DNA from: Pseudomonadota bacterium
GTDB taxonomy: Bacteria; Pseudomonadota; Gammaproteobacteria; CALCKW01
Direction: 5' to 3'
Assembly: GCA_039196715.1 (NCBI GenBank)
Contig: JBCCUP010000035.1
Coordinates: forward strand, 1 to 43,609
Length of the DNA: 43,609 nt
Positions 26,677-35,159 of the stretch are shown here, piece by piece. The notes under the pieces are model-generated. The model searched no databases. It was not told the DNA's origin and saw nothing but the letters and a program-made list of their open reading frames with translations. The position numbers and the translations under genes were made by a program. How positions within the stretch are numbered: the first letter of the stretch is position 1; the number at the start of each line of letters is the position of its first letter.

Positions 26677-27747
26677 TCAGGACGGTCGCTCACCGAGCAC
26701 GAGTTCAACGTCGTAGAGCGAGCCCTGGCGCGCCACGCGCAGCAGCACCGTGTCGCCCGGCCCGTAGCGCGAACTCAGGTATTGCAAGCTGCGCACGTTG
26801 TCGGTCGACTCGGTGTCGATCGCACGGATGATGTCGCCGGGCCGCAAGCCTGCGTTCTCGGCCGGACTGTTTCGGTAGATGCCGGTGATCAACACCCCCG
26901 GCGCCGGCTGGCCGTCGCCCAGCGTCCAGTCGGTCGCTGCGACACCGAGCCAGCTGCGCCGCACGGTGCCGTGCTCGATCAGCTGTTGTGCGATCGAGAT
27001 CAACAATTGCGTGGGGATTGCGAAACTGATCCCCTGGCTGCTGTCGCCGCGGTCGAATACAGACGTGTTGAGCCCGATCAGCTCGCCGCGCAGGTTGACC
27101 AACGCGCCGCCGGAACTGCCCGGGTTGATGGCAGCGTCGGTTTGAATGAACTGATCGTAGGCGGTGAACCCGCCGACCTGTCGGCGCAGTGCTGAGACGA
27201 TGCCTTGAGTGACGCTCTGGCCGATCCCGAACGGGTTGCCGATGGCCAGCACGATGTCGCCCACTTGCAGCAGCTGATCGTCGCCGAGTGCGATCACCGG
27301 CAGCGGCTCGTCGGCCTCGATCTTCAGCACGGCCATGTCGGTTTCGCGGTCTGCACCGATCACGGTCGCGGCGTATTCGTTGAGGTTGTTGAGCGTCACC
27401 TTGATGTCAACGGCATCGGCGATGACGTGATGGTTGGTGATGATGTGGCCGGTGTCATTGACGATAACGCCCGAGCCCTGGGTGCGCAGCGGTGTCGGTT
27501 CCTGGTCGTCGTTGAACAGCTCGTCCAGCAGCGGGTTGTCGGTCGCAGCGCGTTCGGCGGGTCGCTGTGCGCGGACCTCGACCACGGCGGGCGCCGCGCG
27601 GGTCACCGCCGAAGCGTAGCTCGGCACGGCCAGCTCGGCTGGCACCATGTAGCGTTGCCACGATTGCCAGACACCCCACGCCGCCAGCGCCGCAAGCAGA
27701 CCGAAGCCGGCCGAGCGCAGCCAGAAGGCGATGGAAGCTGTTTTCAT
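26677..27747 (-). CDS. degS: DegS-like inner-membrane serine protease with one PDZ domain
   Basis: Envelope-stress protease of the HtrA family, 356 residues. An N-terminal membrane anchor (about residues 11-28) is followed by a trypsin-like domain and a single PDZ domain (about 255-350), the DegS architecture. The catalytic triad is H107 in TNHHVIA, D137 in ETDMAVLKI and S212 in NPGSSGGAL. The usual HtrA core is present (QTDAAINPG, AIGNPFGIGQSVTQGIVSA). DegS senses unfolded outer-membrane proteins through PDZ and starts cleavage of the anti-sigma factor RseA, releasing sigma-E. Gene and stop codon are intact. It is divergent from the Nif3-like gene across 130 bases that hold no other gene. 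Confidence 0.9.
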   Translation of the reverse strand: MKTASIAFWLRSAGFGLLAALAAWGVWQSWQRYMVPAELAVPSYASAVTRAAPAVVEVRAQRPAERAATDNPLLDELFNDDQEPTPLRTQGSGVIVNDTGHIITNHHVIADAVDIKVTLNNLNEYAATVIGADRETDMAVLKIEADEPLPVIALGDDQLLQVGDIVLAIGNPFGIGQSVTQGIVSALRRQVGGFTAYDQFIQTDAAINPGSSGGALVNLRGELIGLNTSVFDRGDSSQGISFAIPTQLLISIAQQLIEHGTVRRSWLGVAATDWTLGDGQPAPGVLITGIYRNSPAENAGLRPGDIIRAIDTESTDNVRSLQYLSSRYGPGDTVLLRVARQGSLYDVELVLGERPS

Positions 27748-27877
27748 GGTCCGGGAGCCAGGGCGACGAGAGCGCTGTTCATCAAGGGTCGCGCTGTTCG
27801 CCAGCGGAAACGCATCGTGTCGACATCATCCGCTAGCATAGCAGCTGGCACTGTCCGATCCGGGCGGGGGAGGGAAG

Positions 27878-28639
27878 ATGGTCGAACGCGACGAACTGGT
27901 GGCACGGTGTGAATCGGTGATGGCAAGTCACGCCATCACCGACTATTGCCCCAACGGCCTGCAGGTTGAAGGTCGCGCCCAGGTGCAACGGGTGCTGGCC
28001 GGGGTCACGGCGTGCGAGGCGCTGTTGGACGAGGCGATTCGGTGGGATGCGTGTGCCGTGTTGGTGCACCACGGGTACTTCTGGCGCGGTGAGGCCGAGC
28101 CGCTGGTGGGTATGAAGGGCCGCCGCGTGGCCAAGCTGATTCGCGCCAACCAGAACCTGATCGCCTACCACCTGCCACTTGACGTGCACCCCACGCTCGG
28201 CAACAACGCACAGCTCGCTTCGCGCCTCGGGCTGCAACAGACCCGCGCTCTTGCGGCGGGCGGGACCGAGGGCCTGCTCTGGGTCGGCGAACTTGATGAG
28301 GCGGAACCGCTGGACGCCTTTGCAGCGCGGGTTGCCGGTGTGGTGGCGCGGACGCCGACAGTGGTGGGCACACCTGCGCGCGGGGAGGTCAAACGGGTTG
28401 CCCTGTGTTCTGGCGGTGCGCAGGGCTTCTTGTCCGACGCGGCCGCGCTCGGCGCGGACGTCTACATCTCGGGTGAAATCTCGGAGCGGACGACGCACGA
28501 AGCACGCGAACTTGGCGTCGGTTTTTTGGCGGCAGGGCACCACGCCACGGAGCGCCTGGGGGTGCAGGCACTCGGCGCCTTTCTGGCCAACGAGTGTGCG
28601 ATCGAGTACCGGTTTTTCGACGTCGAAAACCCGGCCTGA
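27878..28639 (+). CDS. Nif3/YbgI-family dinuclear metal protein
   Basis: Nif3-like protein of 253 residues, annotated in databases as GTP cyclohydrolase 1 type 2 homologue, though that activity is not established for most members. YCPNGLQVEG near the N-terminus, the metal-site segment VLVHHGYFW, the AYHLPLDVHPTLGNNAQLA region and the C-terminal AGHHATERLGVQALG are the family's metal-binding landmarks. The purine-rich GGGGGAGGGA lies just before ATG 27878. Located upstream of the bc1 operon, as in several gammaproteobacteria. Physiological role unknown. Confidence 0.9.
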   Translation: MVERDELVARCESVMASHAITDYCPNGLQVEGRAQVQRVLAGVTACEALLDEAIRWDACAVLVHHGYFWRGEAEPLVGMKGRRVAKLIRANQNLIAYHLPLDVHPTLGNNAQLASRLGLQQTRALAAGGTEGLLWVGELDEAEPLDAFAARVAGVVARTPTVVGTPARGEVKRVALCSGGAQGFLSDAAALGADVYISGEISERTTHEARELGVGFLAAGHHATERLGVQALGAFLANECAIEYRFFDVENPA

Positions 28640-28693
28640 ACGCCAGTGTGCAAGATGTTGCGTCAACCGCTTGGCAATGCCCGGTTGCCGCAT

Positions 28694-28720
28694 TTGACTG
28701 CGCGTTTGATGTGATAAACT
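28694..28720 (+). promoter_or_regulatory. Probable promoter of petABC
   Basis: TTGACT (28694-28699) is followed 15 bases later by an extended -10 reading TGATAAACT (28712-28720). Both hexamers are good; the spacer is 2 bases short of ideal, which an extended -10 can offset. It lies about 95 bases upstream of petA in a 175-base gap without genes. Confidence 0.5.
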
Positions 28721-28814
28721 CCGCGGATTACCGGTTTGCATAACCTTTGCGTTCATTTGGCCGACGTCGGTCTGTGAGGCAGGGGTCATTCGTGTTTTTC
28801 GGAGACTACTCAAC

Positions 28815-29432
28815 ATGACAGAAGCAGACACCGGGGCTGTGGACCCAGACGGTCCGGACCCGAAGCGGCGCCGACTTCTGACACTCGGTGTTGCCGGGGT
28901 CGGGGTGGCAGGGGTGGCGGCGCTGGCCGCGCCGATGCTGTCGTCCTTTGCGCCGAGCCGACGGGCGAAGGCGGCTGGCGCACCCGTGGAAGTGGACATC
29001 AGCAAGCTCGAGGCCGGCCAGATGATGACGGTCGAGTGGCGGGGCAAGCCCGTCTGGATCGTCAACCGTACGGACGAAGCCCTGGCGAGCCTGGGTGAGG
29101 TCACCGGTGAACTGGCCGACCCCGCGTCCGAGATGCCGCAGCAGCCGGAGTACGTTTCCGACGAAACGCGGTCGATCAAACCCAACATGATGGTGATGCT
29201 GGGCGTCTGCACGCACCTCGGGTGTGCGCCCACATACCGGCCAGAAATCGCACCGCCGGATCTCGGCGCCGACTGGCTCGGGGGATTCTTCTGCCCGTGC
29301 CACGGCTCGAAGTTCGATTTTGCCGGTCGGGTTTACAGCGGTGTGCCCGCGCCGACCAACCTCGAGGTGCCGCCCCACTCCTACGTGAGCGACACGCTTG
29401 TCTTGATTGGCGTTGATCAGGAGGCTGCGTAA
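28815..29432 (+). CDS. petA: Ubiquinol-cytochrome c reductase Rieske iron-sulfur subunit
   Basis: Rieske protein of the cytochrome bc1 complex, 205 residues, carrying electrons from quinol at the Qo site to cytochrome c1. The N-terminus holds a twin-arginine-type signal anchor (PKRRRLLTLG followed by a Gly/Ala/Val-rich helix to about residue 45). The 2Fe-2S ligands are C132 and H134 in CTHLGC and C160 and H163 in CPCHGS; C137 and C162 would form the stabilising disulfide. The GGFFCPCHGSKFDFAGRV region is canonical. The stop overlaps the petB start by one base. Confidence 0.96.
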   Translation: MTEADTGAVDPDGPDPKRRRLLTLGVAGVGVAGVAALAAPMLSSFAPSRRAKAAGAPVEVDISKLEAGQMMTVEWRGKPVWIVNRTDEALASLGEVTGELADPASEMPQQPEYVSDETRSIKPNMMVMLGVCTHLGCAPTYRPEIAPPDLGADWLGGFFCPCHGSKFDFAGRVYSGVPAPTNLEVPPHSYVSDTLVLIGVDQEAA

Positions 29433-30670
29433 TGGCCGATGCCAAGAAAGGGGCCTTCATGACGTGGGTCGACGATCGTTTCCCGTTCACGGAGACGATG
29501 CAGTACCACATGACGAAGTACTACGCACCGAAGAACTTCAACTTCTGGTATTACTTCGGCGTGCTCTCGATGGTCATGCTCGTGATTCAGATCGTCACGG
29601 GCATTTTCCTGACGATGAACTACAAGCCGGACGGGGCGAAGGCCTTCGCCTCGGTCGAGTACATCATGCGCGACGTCAACTTTGGCGACATCCTGCGCTA
29701 CATGCACTCCACGGGCGCAAGCTTCTTCTTCATCGTGGTCTACCTGCACATGTTCCGTGCCCTGCTGTACGGCTCTTACCAGAAGCCGCGTGAGCTGATC
29801 TGGGTATTCGGCATGGTGATCTACCTGTGTCTGATGGCCGAGGCGTTCATGGGCTACCTGCTGCCCTGGGGCCAGATGTCCTACTGGGGTGCGCAGGTCA
29901 TCATCAACCTGTTCAACACCATCCCGTGGATCGGCCCGGCGCTGACCGAGTGGATTCGCGGCGACTACATCGTCTCCGACATCACGCTCAACCGCTTCTT
30001 CGCGTTCCACGTGATCGCCTTGCCGCTGGTGCTCGCTGCCCTGGTGTTTCTGCACATCGTCGCCTTGCACCATGTCGGGTCGAACAACCCCGATGGCATC
30101 GACATCAAGAAGAACAAGGACGAGAACGGCGTGCCGAAAGACGGCATTGCGTTCCACCCGTACTACACCGTCAAGGACACCTTCGGCCTCTCGGTCTTCC
30201 TGACTTTTTTCTTCGCCGTGGTGTTTTTCATGCCGGAAATGGGTGGCTACTTTCTCGAGCATGCCAACTTCATCCCGGCTGACCCGCTGAAAACCCCCGA
30301 GCACATTGCACCGGTGTGGTACTTCACGCCGTTCTACGCGATGCTCCGCGCGGTCCCGCCGATTGCCGGGTCGGCCTTCCCCGGTGTGCTCGTGATGTTC
30401 GGCGCAATCATCGTGCTGTTCTTCCTCCCGTGGATCGACCGCGGCAAGGTGCGCTCGATCCGCTACCGCTCTGCGCTCTACAAGGTGCTGCTCGGTCTGT
30501 TTGCCGTGTCGTTCATCGTGCTCGGCTACTACGGTATCCAGCCGCCCTCGTTCTGGGGCACCCTGTTGTCGCGTATCTGCACCTTCTACTACTTCGCCTA
30601 TTTCGCGCTGCTGTGGTGGATGAGCGGAAACGAGAACACCAAGCCCGTACCGGAGAGGGTCACATCATGA
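29432..30670 (+). CDS. petB: Cytochrome b subunit of the bc1 complex
   Basis: Eight-helix membrane subunit holding the two b hemes and both quinone sites, 412 residues, unsplit bc1 type. Heme ligands are H92 and H106 in one helix and H193 and H208 in another, the latter pair separated by 14 residues as in other gammaproteobacterial proteins. The Qo-site motif reads PVWY (residues 294-297) rather than PEWY, a known variant of beta/gammaproteobacteria. HHVGSNNPDGIDIK follows the second pair. It overlaps petA by 1 base and petC by 4, so the three subunits are translated together. Confidence 0.97.
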   Translation: MADAKKGAFMTWVDDRFPFTETMQYHMTKYYAPKNFNFWYYFGVLSMVMLVIQIVTGIFLTMNYKPDGAKAFASVEYIMRDVNFGDILRYMHSTGASFFFIVVYLHMFRALLYGSYQKPRELIWVFGMVIYLCLMAEAFMGYLLPWGQMSYWGAQVIINLFNTIPWIGPALTEWIRGDYIVSDITLNRFFAFHVIALPLVLAALVFLHIVALHHVGSNNPDGIDIKKNKDENGVPKDGIAFHPYYTVKDTFGLSVFLTFFFAVVFFMPEMGGYFLEHANFIPADPLKTPEHIAPVWYFTPFYAMLRAVPPIAGSAFPGVLVMFGAIIVLFFLPWIDRGKVRSIRYRSALYKVLLGLFAVSFIVLGYYGIQPPSFWGTLLSRICTFYYFAYFALLWWMSGNENTKPVPERVTS

Positions 30671-31419
30671 AGCGTGTGACCACCTGGGTGTTCGTGGCCA
30701 CGCTGTCGCTGCTGGCACCGCAACTCGTGCTCGCAGCGGGCTCCAAGTACCCGCTGGAGAGCCCGCAGATTGACGTCGGCAACGAGCGCTCGCTCCAGCG
30801 CGGCGCCAAAACCTTTGTCAACTACTGCATGACCTGCCACAGCCTGGCGTACATGCGCTACGCGCGGGTCGCGGAGGACCTCGGCATCCCGCCCAAGCTG
30901 GTTGAAGACAACCTGATCTTCGCGGCCGACGACGAGGGCAACCCGCTCAAGGTCACCAGCATGATGGAAAGCGGGATGTCGACCGACTACGGCAAGCAGG
31001 CCTTCGGTGTTGCACCGCCTGACCTGTCACTGACGGCGCGCTCACGGGGTGAGGCGTGGCTCTACACCTACCTCAAGAGCTTTTACGTCGACGAGGGCCG
31101 TGCGGGTCTGGGGTCGAACAACGCGGTGCTCAAGGGCTCGGCCATGCCGAACGTGCTCTGGCAACTGCAAGGACACCAGGCGCCGGTGTATTCCGACGAC
31201 GGCAAGGAGCTCATCGGGGTCGAGTTGGTGAACGAGGGCAGCCAGAGCCCGCGGGAATTCGACAAGACGATCACCGATCTGGTCAATTTCCTGAGCTACG
31301 CCGCCGAGCCCGGACAGGAACGCCGCCGGGCCATGGGCTTTTGGGTGATATTATTCATGCTCGTGTTCTCATGCCTCGCGTGGGTTCTGAAGAAGGAGTA
31401 CTGGCGCGACGTGCACTGA
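30667..31419 (+). CDS. petC: Cytochrome c1 subunit of the bc1 complex
   Basis: Membrane-anchored cytochrome c1, about 250 residues, which passes electrons from the Rieske protein to soluble cytochrome c. A cleavable signal peptide (ending near VLAAG) is followed by the heme-binding motif C54-M-T-C57-H58. The segment GVAPPDLSLTARSRG and the AMPNVLWQLQG region, where the axial methionine probably lies, are typical. A C-terminal anchor helix (GFWVILFMLVFSCLAWVL) ends in KKEYWRDVH. ATG 30667 overlaps the petB stop (ATGA). A strong terminator follows 45 bases downstream. Confidence 0.96.
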   Translation: MKRVTTWVFVATLSLLAPQLVLAAGSKYPLESPQIDVGNERSLQRGAKTFVNYCMTCHSLAYMRYARVAEDLGIPPKLVEDNLIFAADDEGNPLKVTSMMESGMSTDYGKQAFGVAPPDLSLTARSRGEAWLYTYLKSFYVDEGRAGLGSNNAVLKGSAMPNVLWQLQGHQAPVYSDDGKELIGVELVNEGSQSPREFDKTITDLVNFLSYAAEPGQERRRAMGFWVILFMLVFSCLAWVLKKEYWRDVH

Positions 31420-31463
31420 CCACCGCTCCGCCACCAGCGGGTGACCCCTCCGGTCGCCTTGAG

Positions 31464-31503
31464 ACGGGCCCACGCTGACCGTGTTGGGCCCGTTGCTTTT
31501 TTT
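31464..31503 (+). terminator. Intrinsic terminator after petC
   Basis: ACGGGCCCA (31464-31472) pairs perfectly with TGGGCCCGT (31485-31493) around a 12-base loop, and seven T residues follow at 31497-31503. It ends petABC transcription, or attenuates it, since only 33 bases separate it from the sspA start. Confidence 0.9.
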
Positions 31504-31536
31504 AACGACTTGGCCGAAGAGCCCTGGAGAAAGACT

Positions 31537-32157
31537 GTGACCGCGATAACGCGACGTTCTGTCATGACGCTGTTTTCCGTTCCAACCGACTTGCACAGTC
31601 ACCGTGTTCGGGTGGTGTTGTTCGAGAAAGACATCGTCGTGGAAATCGAGGATGTCGACCCGAACGCGTTGCCCGAAGAAGTCCTGGAAGTGAACCCGTC
31701 GAAAGCGATGCCGACGTTGGTCGATCGGGAACTGGTGTTGTACGACTCGCGCGTGATCTGCGAGTACCTGGACGAGCGGTTTCCACACCCGCCGCTGATG
31801 CCGATCGACCCGCTCTCGCGGGCCCAGGCCAGGCTTGCGCTCTACCACATCGAAAACGACTGGTATCCCCTGGCGCACCAACTCGAGACGGCGGGTGAGA
31901 AGAAGCGCACCGAGGCGCGCAAGCAGTTGCGCGAGCACCTGACCAACTCCGCCGAGATCTTCGGTGCGAAGCCGTTCCTCTTCTCCGACGAGTTCTCCAT
32001 GATCGACGTCACGATCGCACCGCTCCTGTGGCGCTTGCCAAAGTACGGCGTGGACCTGCCGGCCAAAGCCAAGCCGATCAACGAGTATGCCGAGCGCATC
32101 TTCAAGCGCGACGGTTTCTCCGCCAGCTTGACCGAGCTGGAACGCGAGATGCGCTGA
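31537..32157 (+). CDS. sspA: Stringent starvation protein A (SspA)
   Basis: GST-fold RNA polymerase-associated regulator active in starvation and acid stress, about 206 residues. RRSVMTLFSVPTDLHSHRVR, NPSKAMPTLVDRELVLYDSR, CEYLDERFPHPPLMP and the closing FSASLTELEREMR match SspA closely. SspA has the GST fold without GST activity. The GTG at 31537 is preferred to ATG 31564 because GGAG stands about 8 bases upstream and because E. coli SspA also has the RSVMTLF segment preceded by a short N-terminal extension. Its stop overlaps the sspB start by one base. petABC-sspAB is a common gammaproteobacterial order. Confidence 0.92.
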   Translation: MTAITRRSVMTLFSVPTDLHSHRVRVVLFEKDIVVEIEDVDPNALPEEVLEVNPSKAMPTLVDRELVLYDSRVICEYLDERFPHPPLMPIDPLSRAQARLALYHIENDWYPLAHQLETAGEKKRTEARKQLREHLTNSAEIFGAKPFLFSDEFSMIDVTIAPLLWRLPKYGVDLPAKAKPINEYAERIFKRDGFSASLTELEREMR

Positions 32158-32597
32158 TGGCTGAAGGCGATACGCCCATGACGTCCAGTCGCCCGTACCT
32201 GATACGGGCCATGTTTGACTGGATTGTCGACAACAACCTCACGCCGTACCTGTTGGTCGACACGACGCGGGACGGCGTCGAGGTGCCGATGGATTACGTC
32301 GACGAAGGGCGCATCGTGTTGAATATCGGACCGGGTGCGACGCGCAACCTCGAACTCGGCAGCAGCGAAATCACGTTCAGCGCCCGGTTCAACGGGCAAG
32401 CCATGTGGGTGACCGCCCCGGTGGCCGCTGTCTCGGCGATCTACGCCAAAGAGAACGGCCAGGGCATGATGTTCAGCGACGACGGTGACAACGGTCCCGG
32501 CGGCGACGTCGTGGACAGCCACGCCGGATCGTCGCCGGACGACGACGGACCGGACGACGACGGGCCGAAGCGCCCGCAGTTGCGCATCGTCAAGTAG
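32157..32597 (+). CDS. sspB: ClpXP protease specificity-enhancing factor SspB
   Basis: Adaptor that tethers ssrA-tagged peptides and other substrates to ClpXP, about 146 residues. The folded domain shows RPYLIRAMFDWIVDNNLTPY, VPMDYVDEGRIVLNIGPGAT and AVSAIYAKENGQGMMF. A flexible Asp/Gly-rich linker (SPDDDGPDDDGP) follows, and the protein ends in RPQLRIVK, the ClpX-docking XB motif. ATG 32157 overlaps the sspA stop (TGATG); ATG 32178 is a possible alternative. Convergent with yraN. Confidence 0.93.
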   Translation: MAEGDTPMTSSRPYLIRAMFDWIVDNNLTPYLLVDTTRDGVEVPMDYVDEGRIVLNIGPGATRNLELGSSEITFSARFNGQAMWVTAPVAAVSAIYAKENGQGMMFSDDGDNGPGGDVVDSHAGSSPDDDGPDDDGPKRPQLRIVK

Positions 32598-32636
32598 CCT
32601 TCCGTCGCGTGGCGTCGGGCGACGTTCGACCTAGTG

Positions 32637-32701
32637 AGGCCTGACCGAGCGCGGCCTGACCGAGCGCGGCCCGACCGAACGCGGCCCGACCGAACGCGGC
32701 C
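32637..32701. repeat. 15-bp tandem direct repeats between sspB and yraN
   Basis: The unit GAGCGCGGCCTGACC is repeated at 32647-32661, 32662-32676 and 32677-32691 with one or two substitutions, followed by a 10-base partial copy to 32701 and preceded by a 10-base partial copy from 32637. It fills the gap between two convergent genes and stops 4 bases before the yraN stop codon. Each unit contains GCGCGGCC-like self-complementary sequence. Likely a slipped-strand minisatellite; no function is evident. Confidence 0.8.
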
Positions 32702-32705
32702 GGTA

Positions 32706-33074
32706 TCACCCCTCTCCCACAACGGCGTTCTGGATCCACTCCACGGTGCACTCGGCGTCGTCGGCGGCCTGCAGTGCCAGCACGTCGATTCGGCACGGAC
32801 GTCGAGCCGACACCGCACGCGCCACGAGGTAGTGCTCGACCGCGCGCTTGAGCTTGCGCTGTTTGGGTGCGGTGACGCTCACTGCGGCGCCGCCGAAGGC
32901 CGCGTTGCGCCGGTAACGGACCTCGACGAAGACCAGCGTGTCGCGGTCGCGCATCACGAGGTCGATCTCACCCATGGCGCAGCGGTAGTTGCTCTCGATG
33001 TGACGCAGGCCGCGCTGCTCGAGCCAGTGCCGCGCCTGGCGCTCCGCTGCGAGACCGCGCGCGCGGCTAGTCAA
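32706..33074 (-). CDS. yraN: YraN family (UPF0102) endonuclease-like protein
   Basis: UPF0102 protein of about 122 residues with the restriction-endonuclease-like fold. The core reads MGEIDLVMRDRDTLVFVEVRYRR, containing the E-x-D...E-V-R pattern corresponding to a PD-(D/E)XK active site, then GGAAVSVTAPKQRKLKRAVEHYL. Family function is uncertain. The best start is TTG 33074, overlapping the lpoA stop on the same strand, because the family N-terminus (RGLAAERQARHWLEQRGL) follows immediately. The longer frame upstream lies wholly inside lpoA and is Arg/Ser-rich. No ATG or GTG fits, so the start is only moderately certain. lpoA-yraN order is conserved in gammaproteobacteria. Confidence 0.85.
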   Translation of the reverse strand: MTSRARGLAAERQARHWLEQRGLRHIESNYRCAMGEIDLVMRDRDTLVFVEVRYRRNAAFGGAAVSVTAPKQRKLKRAVEHYLVARAVSARRPCRIDVLALQAADDAECTVEWIQNAVVGEG

Positions 33075-35112
33075 GGGCGGGTGCGGTCTCGGTGCGCGGG
33101 TCGATTGGCTGGCTGTCGAACAGGTCGCCTGCACCGAAACTGTCCTCCGGCACCGCCGGGACCGGCTCACCCGGGTACGTGAACTCGACACGCCGTGGCA
33201 GGCCGCGGTTGAACTGGGCAAACGGCATCTGGCGCCGGACGCGCCCGTCGACGAGTGTCAATGTGCCGGTTTCACCGCCGAGCGCCGAGACGCTGCCCGT
33301 ACTTAATGCGGGCAGGTTCAGCGCCAGTGTCATGGCGTCGTGGCCGAGTGCGAAGAAGCGGGCGAGTGGGCCGTCGTCGACGCCCAGCGCCTTGGCGGTC
33401 TGGCGCGCGACCTGCTCGCCGGCTTCGCCGTTGAGCAACCAGGGAATGTCGTTGAAAAAGACCTGGTTCAGGTCCCGATCGGTTTCGGCGCGTGGGCGAC
33501 CGGCGTACACCAGCGAGGTCGACACCGTCGGGATGCGTTCGGCGCCGTGAAAGTCCAGTTGCGGTTTCAGCAGGCGGCCGAGTGCCGGTGACACCGGGAT
33601 GAACAACGCTTCGATGTCCTGCCGCGGTGTGGTTTCGAAGGTCAGCTTGGTGCCGAGAGCCGCTTCGAGGCTTCGGCGGCGGGCCAGGCTCTGGTCGGTC
33701 AGCAGCAGCGTGCTGAGTTCGCGGCGAAAGTCCGTGGCGTCCGAGGGCAGTTCGGTCGTCGCCAGCACCTGGCCACCCCAGGCGGCCAGGCGGTCGCTGA
33801 ACGCGCTCGCCGAGCGGGTGCCCGCGTCGGTAGCGGGGTGGATGATCGCCGCGTTGTACAAGCCGTTGCCGATGATGAAATCGGCCGCGTTGCGCGCCTC
33901 GTCCTCGGGTGAGAGGCCGAACTGGATCAGGTTGTCGACGGCGTTTCCGTCGTTCAGGTAGTTGAGCGAGAGCACCGGCACTTGCAGGTTGGCTGACGTG
34001 GCGAGCGCCAGCGCCGCGTTGCGGCGCAGCGGGCCGACCACCAGGTCGGCGCCGTCGACGACCGCGCGCTGGTAGGCCCCGAGCGAGCCGCTCGCGGCGT
34101 CTCCGACGTCGTAGACGGCGAGCGAAACCGGTGTGTCGCTCTCGAGCAAGGCGGTGATGGCCCCGTCTCGGATAGCACCACTGAACGACTGCAGCCGTTC
34201 AGTGAAGGGCAACAGCAGCGCGACCCGGTTCACCTGGCCAATCCGGATTGACGTGCTCGGCGCGCCGGCGAAGAGCGGCGTTTCGGTGTCGTCATAGGCG
34301 ACCAACAGGGCGTCAGCCGGGTGGCCCGGGTAACGCGTCTTCCACGCGGCGACCGTGCTGTTGAGGTCGGCGCCGCGTTCCCGCACGGCGTCGATATCGA
34401 GCGCGAGCTGCAACCAGCCGCGCGGCAGGTCCTCGGTGTACGCGTTCAACAGGCCTGTCAGCGTGAGGGTGTCGAGCTCCGCCAACAGGTCCCAGATTTC
34501 GAGGTTGCGCGCGTCGCGGTTGGCGCCCCCCTCGAGGATGTCGAGGTTGATCAGCGACGCGAGGGCGTTGCCCGGCTGATTGGCGGCCTTGGCCGCGTCG
34601 GCTCGAACGCCGTGAAACCGCAGCAAGGCGTCCGGTGCGAGCACGCGCTCTTCCGCCGGCAGCGCGCGCAGCGCGGCGTCGGCGTCACCCGCGACCAGCA
34701 GCAGCCGGGCGTCCAGCACGGCGCGGCGGTGCGCGAGGTCTTCACTCGCCAGCGGTTCGAGCACGTTGGCGAGCACCGCGCGCGCGTCGTCGTAGGCCTG
34801 TTCATCAACCCGCAATTCCGCGGCGGTGAGCTGGAAGTGCTGTTGCTCGGCGATGTCGGTCGCGCGTTCGGCGAGCTGGGTGTAGGCTGCAGCCGCAGCG
34901 GCGAGGTCGCCGTCGGCCCGCAATTGCTCGGCGATCGCCGTGATCGCGTCGGGGCTGGCTTCCGTCGGTGTGGGCTCGACCGGCTGTCGCGTCGTTGGTG
35001 ACTCGAGTTCCGGGACGCTGCAGCCGGCGATCAGCAGCGTGAGTGCGACGAGGCAGCTCGCCGGCAGGCGGGGTGTGCCGCCCCGGGGACGGTTGGCGAT
35101 GGTGTCGCGCAT
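33067..35112 (-). CDS. lpoA: Penicillin-binding protein activator LpoA
   Basis: Outer-membrane lipoprotein that reaches across the periplasm to stimulate the peptidoglycan synthase PBP1A; 681 residues. The lipobox LIAGC places the acylated cysteine at C31. The N-terminal half (about 50-280) is helical and TPR-like, rich in Ala/Leu/Asp. The C-terminal half (about 290-640) is the periplasmic-binding-protein-like LppC domain, with VALLPFTERLQSFSGAIRDG, VVGPLRRNAALALATSANLQ, LSLNYLND and QFGLSPEDEARNAADFI. It is divergent from rsmI with 47 bases between starts, the same layout as E. coli yraM-rsmI. The presumed PBP1A partner is outside the window. Confidence 0.92.
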   Translation of the reverse strand: MRDTIANRPRGGTPRLPASCLVALTLLIAGCSVPELESPTTRQPVEPTPTEASPDAITAIAEQLRADGDLAAAAAAYTQLAERATDIAEQQHFQLTAAELRVDEQAYDDARAVLANVLEPLASEDLAHRRAVLDARLLLVAGDADAALRALPAEERVLAPDALLRFHGVRADAAKAANQPGNALASLINLDILEGGANRDARNLEIWDLLAELDTLTLTGLLNAYTEDLPRGWLQLALDIDAVRERGADLNSTVAAWKTRYPGHPADALLVAYDDTETPLFAGAPSTSIRIGQVNRVALLLPFTERLQSFSGAIRDGAITALLESDTPVSLAVYDVGDAASGSLGAYQRAVVDGADLVVGPLRRNAALALATSANLQVPVLSLNYLNDGNAVDNLIQFGLSPEDEARNAADFIIGNGLYNAAIIHPATDAGTRSASAFSDRLAAWGGQVLATTELPSDATDFRRELSTLLLTDQSLARRRSLEAALGTKLTFETTPRQDIEALFIPVSPALGRLLKPQLDFHGAERIPTVSTSLVYAGRPRAETDRDLNQVFFNDIPWLLNGEAGEQVARQTAKALGVDDGPLARFFALGHDAMTLALNLPALSTGSVSALGGETGTLTLVDGRVRRQMPFAQFNRGLPRRVEFTYPGEPVPAVPEDSFGAGDLFDSQPIDPRTETAPALD

Positions 35113-35159
35113 GCGTGGTCGGACCGCTGATGTGATCGCACAGTTTAGTAGGATGCCCA

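Noticed and set aside
32637-32701. Tandem repeats as a CRISPR array
   Set aside because: The 15-base units abut with no spacers, and no cas genes are present.
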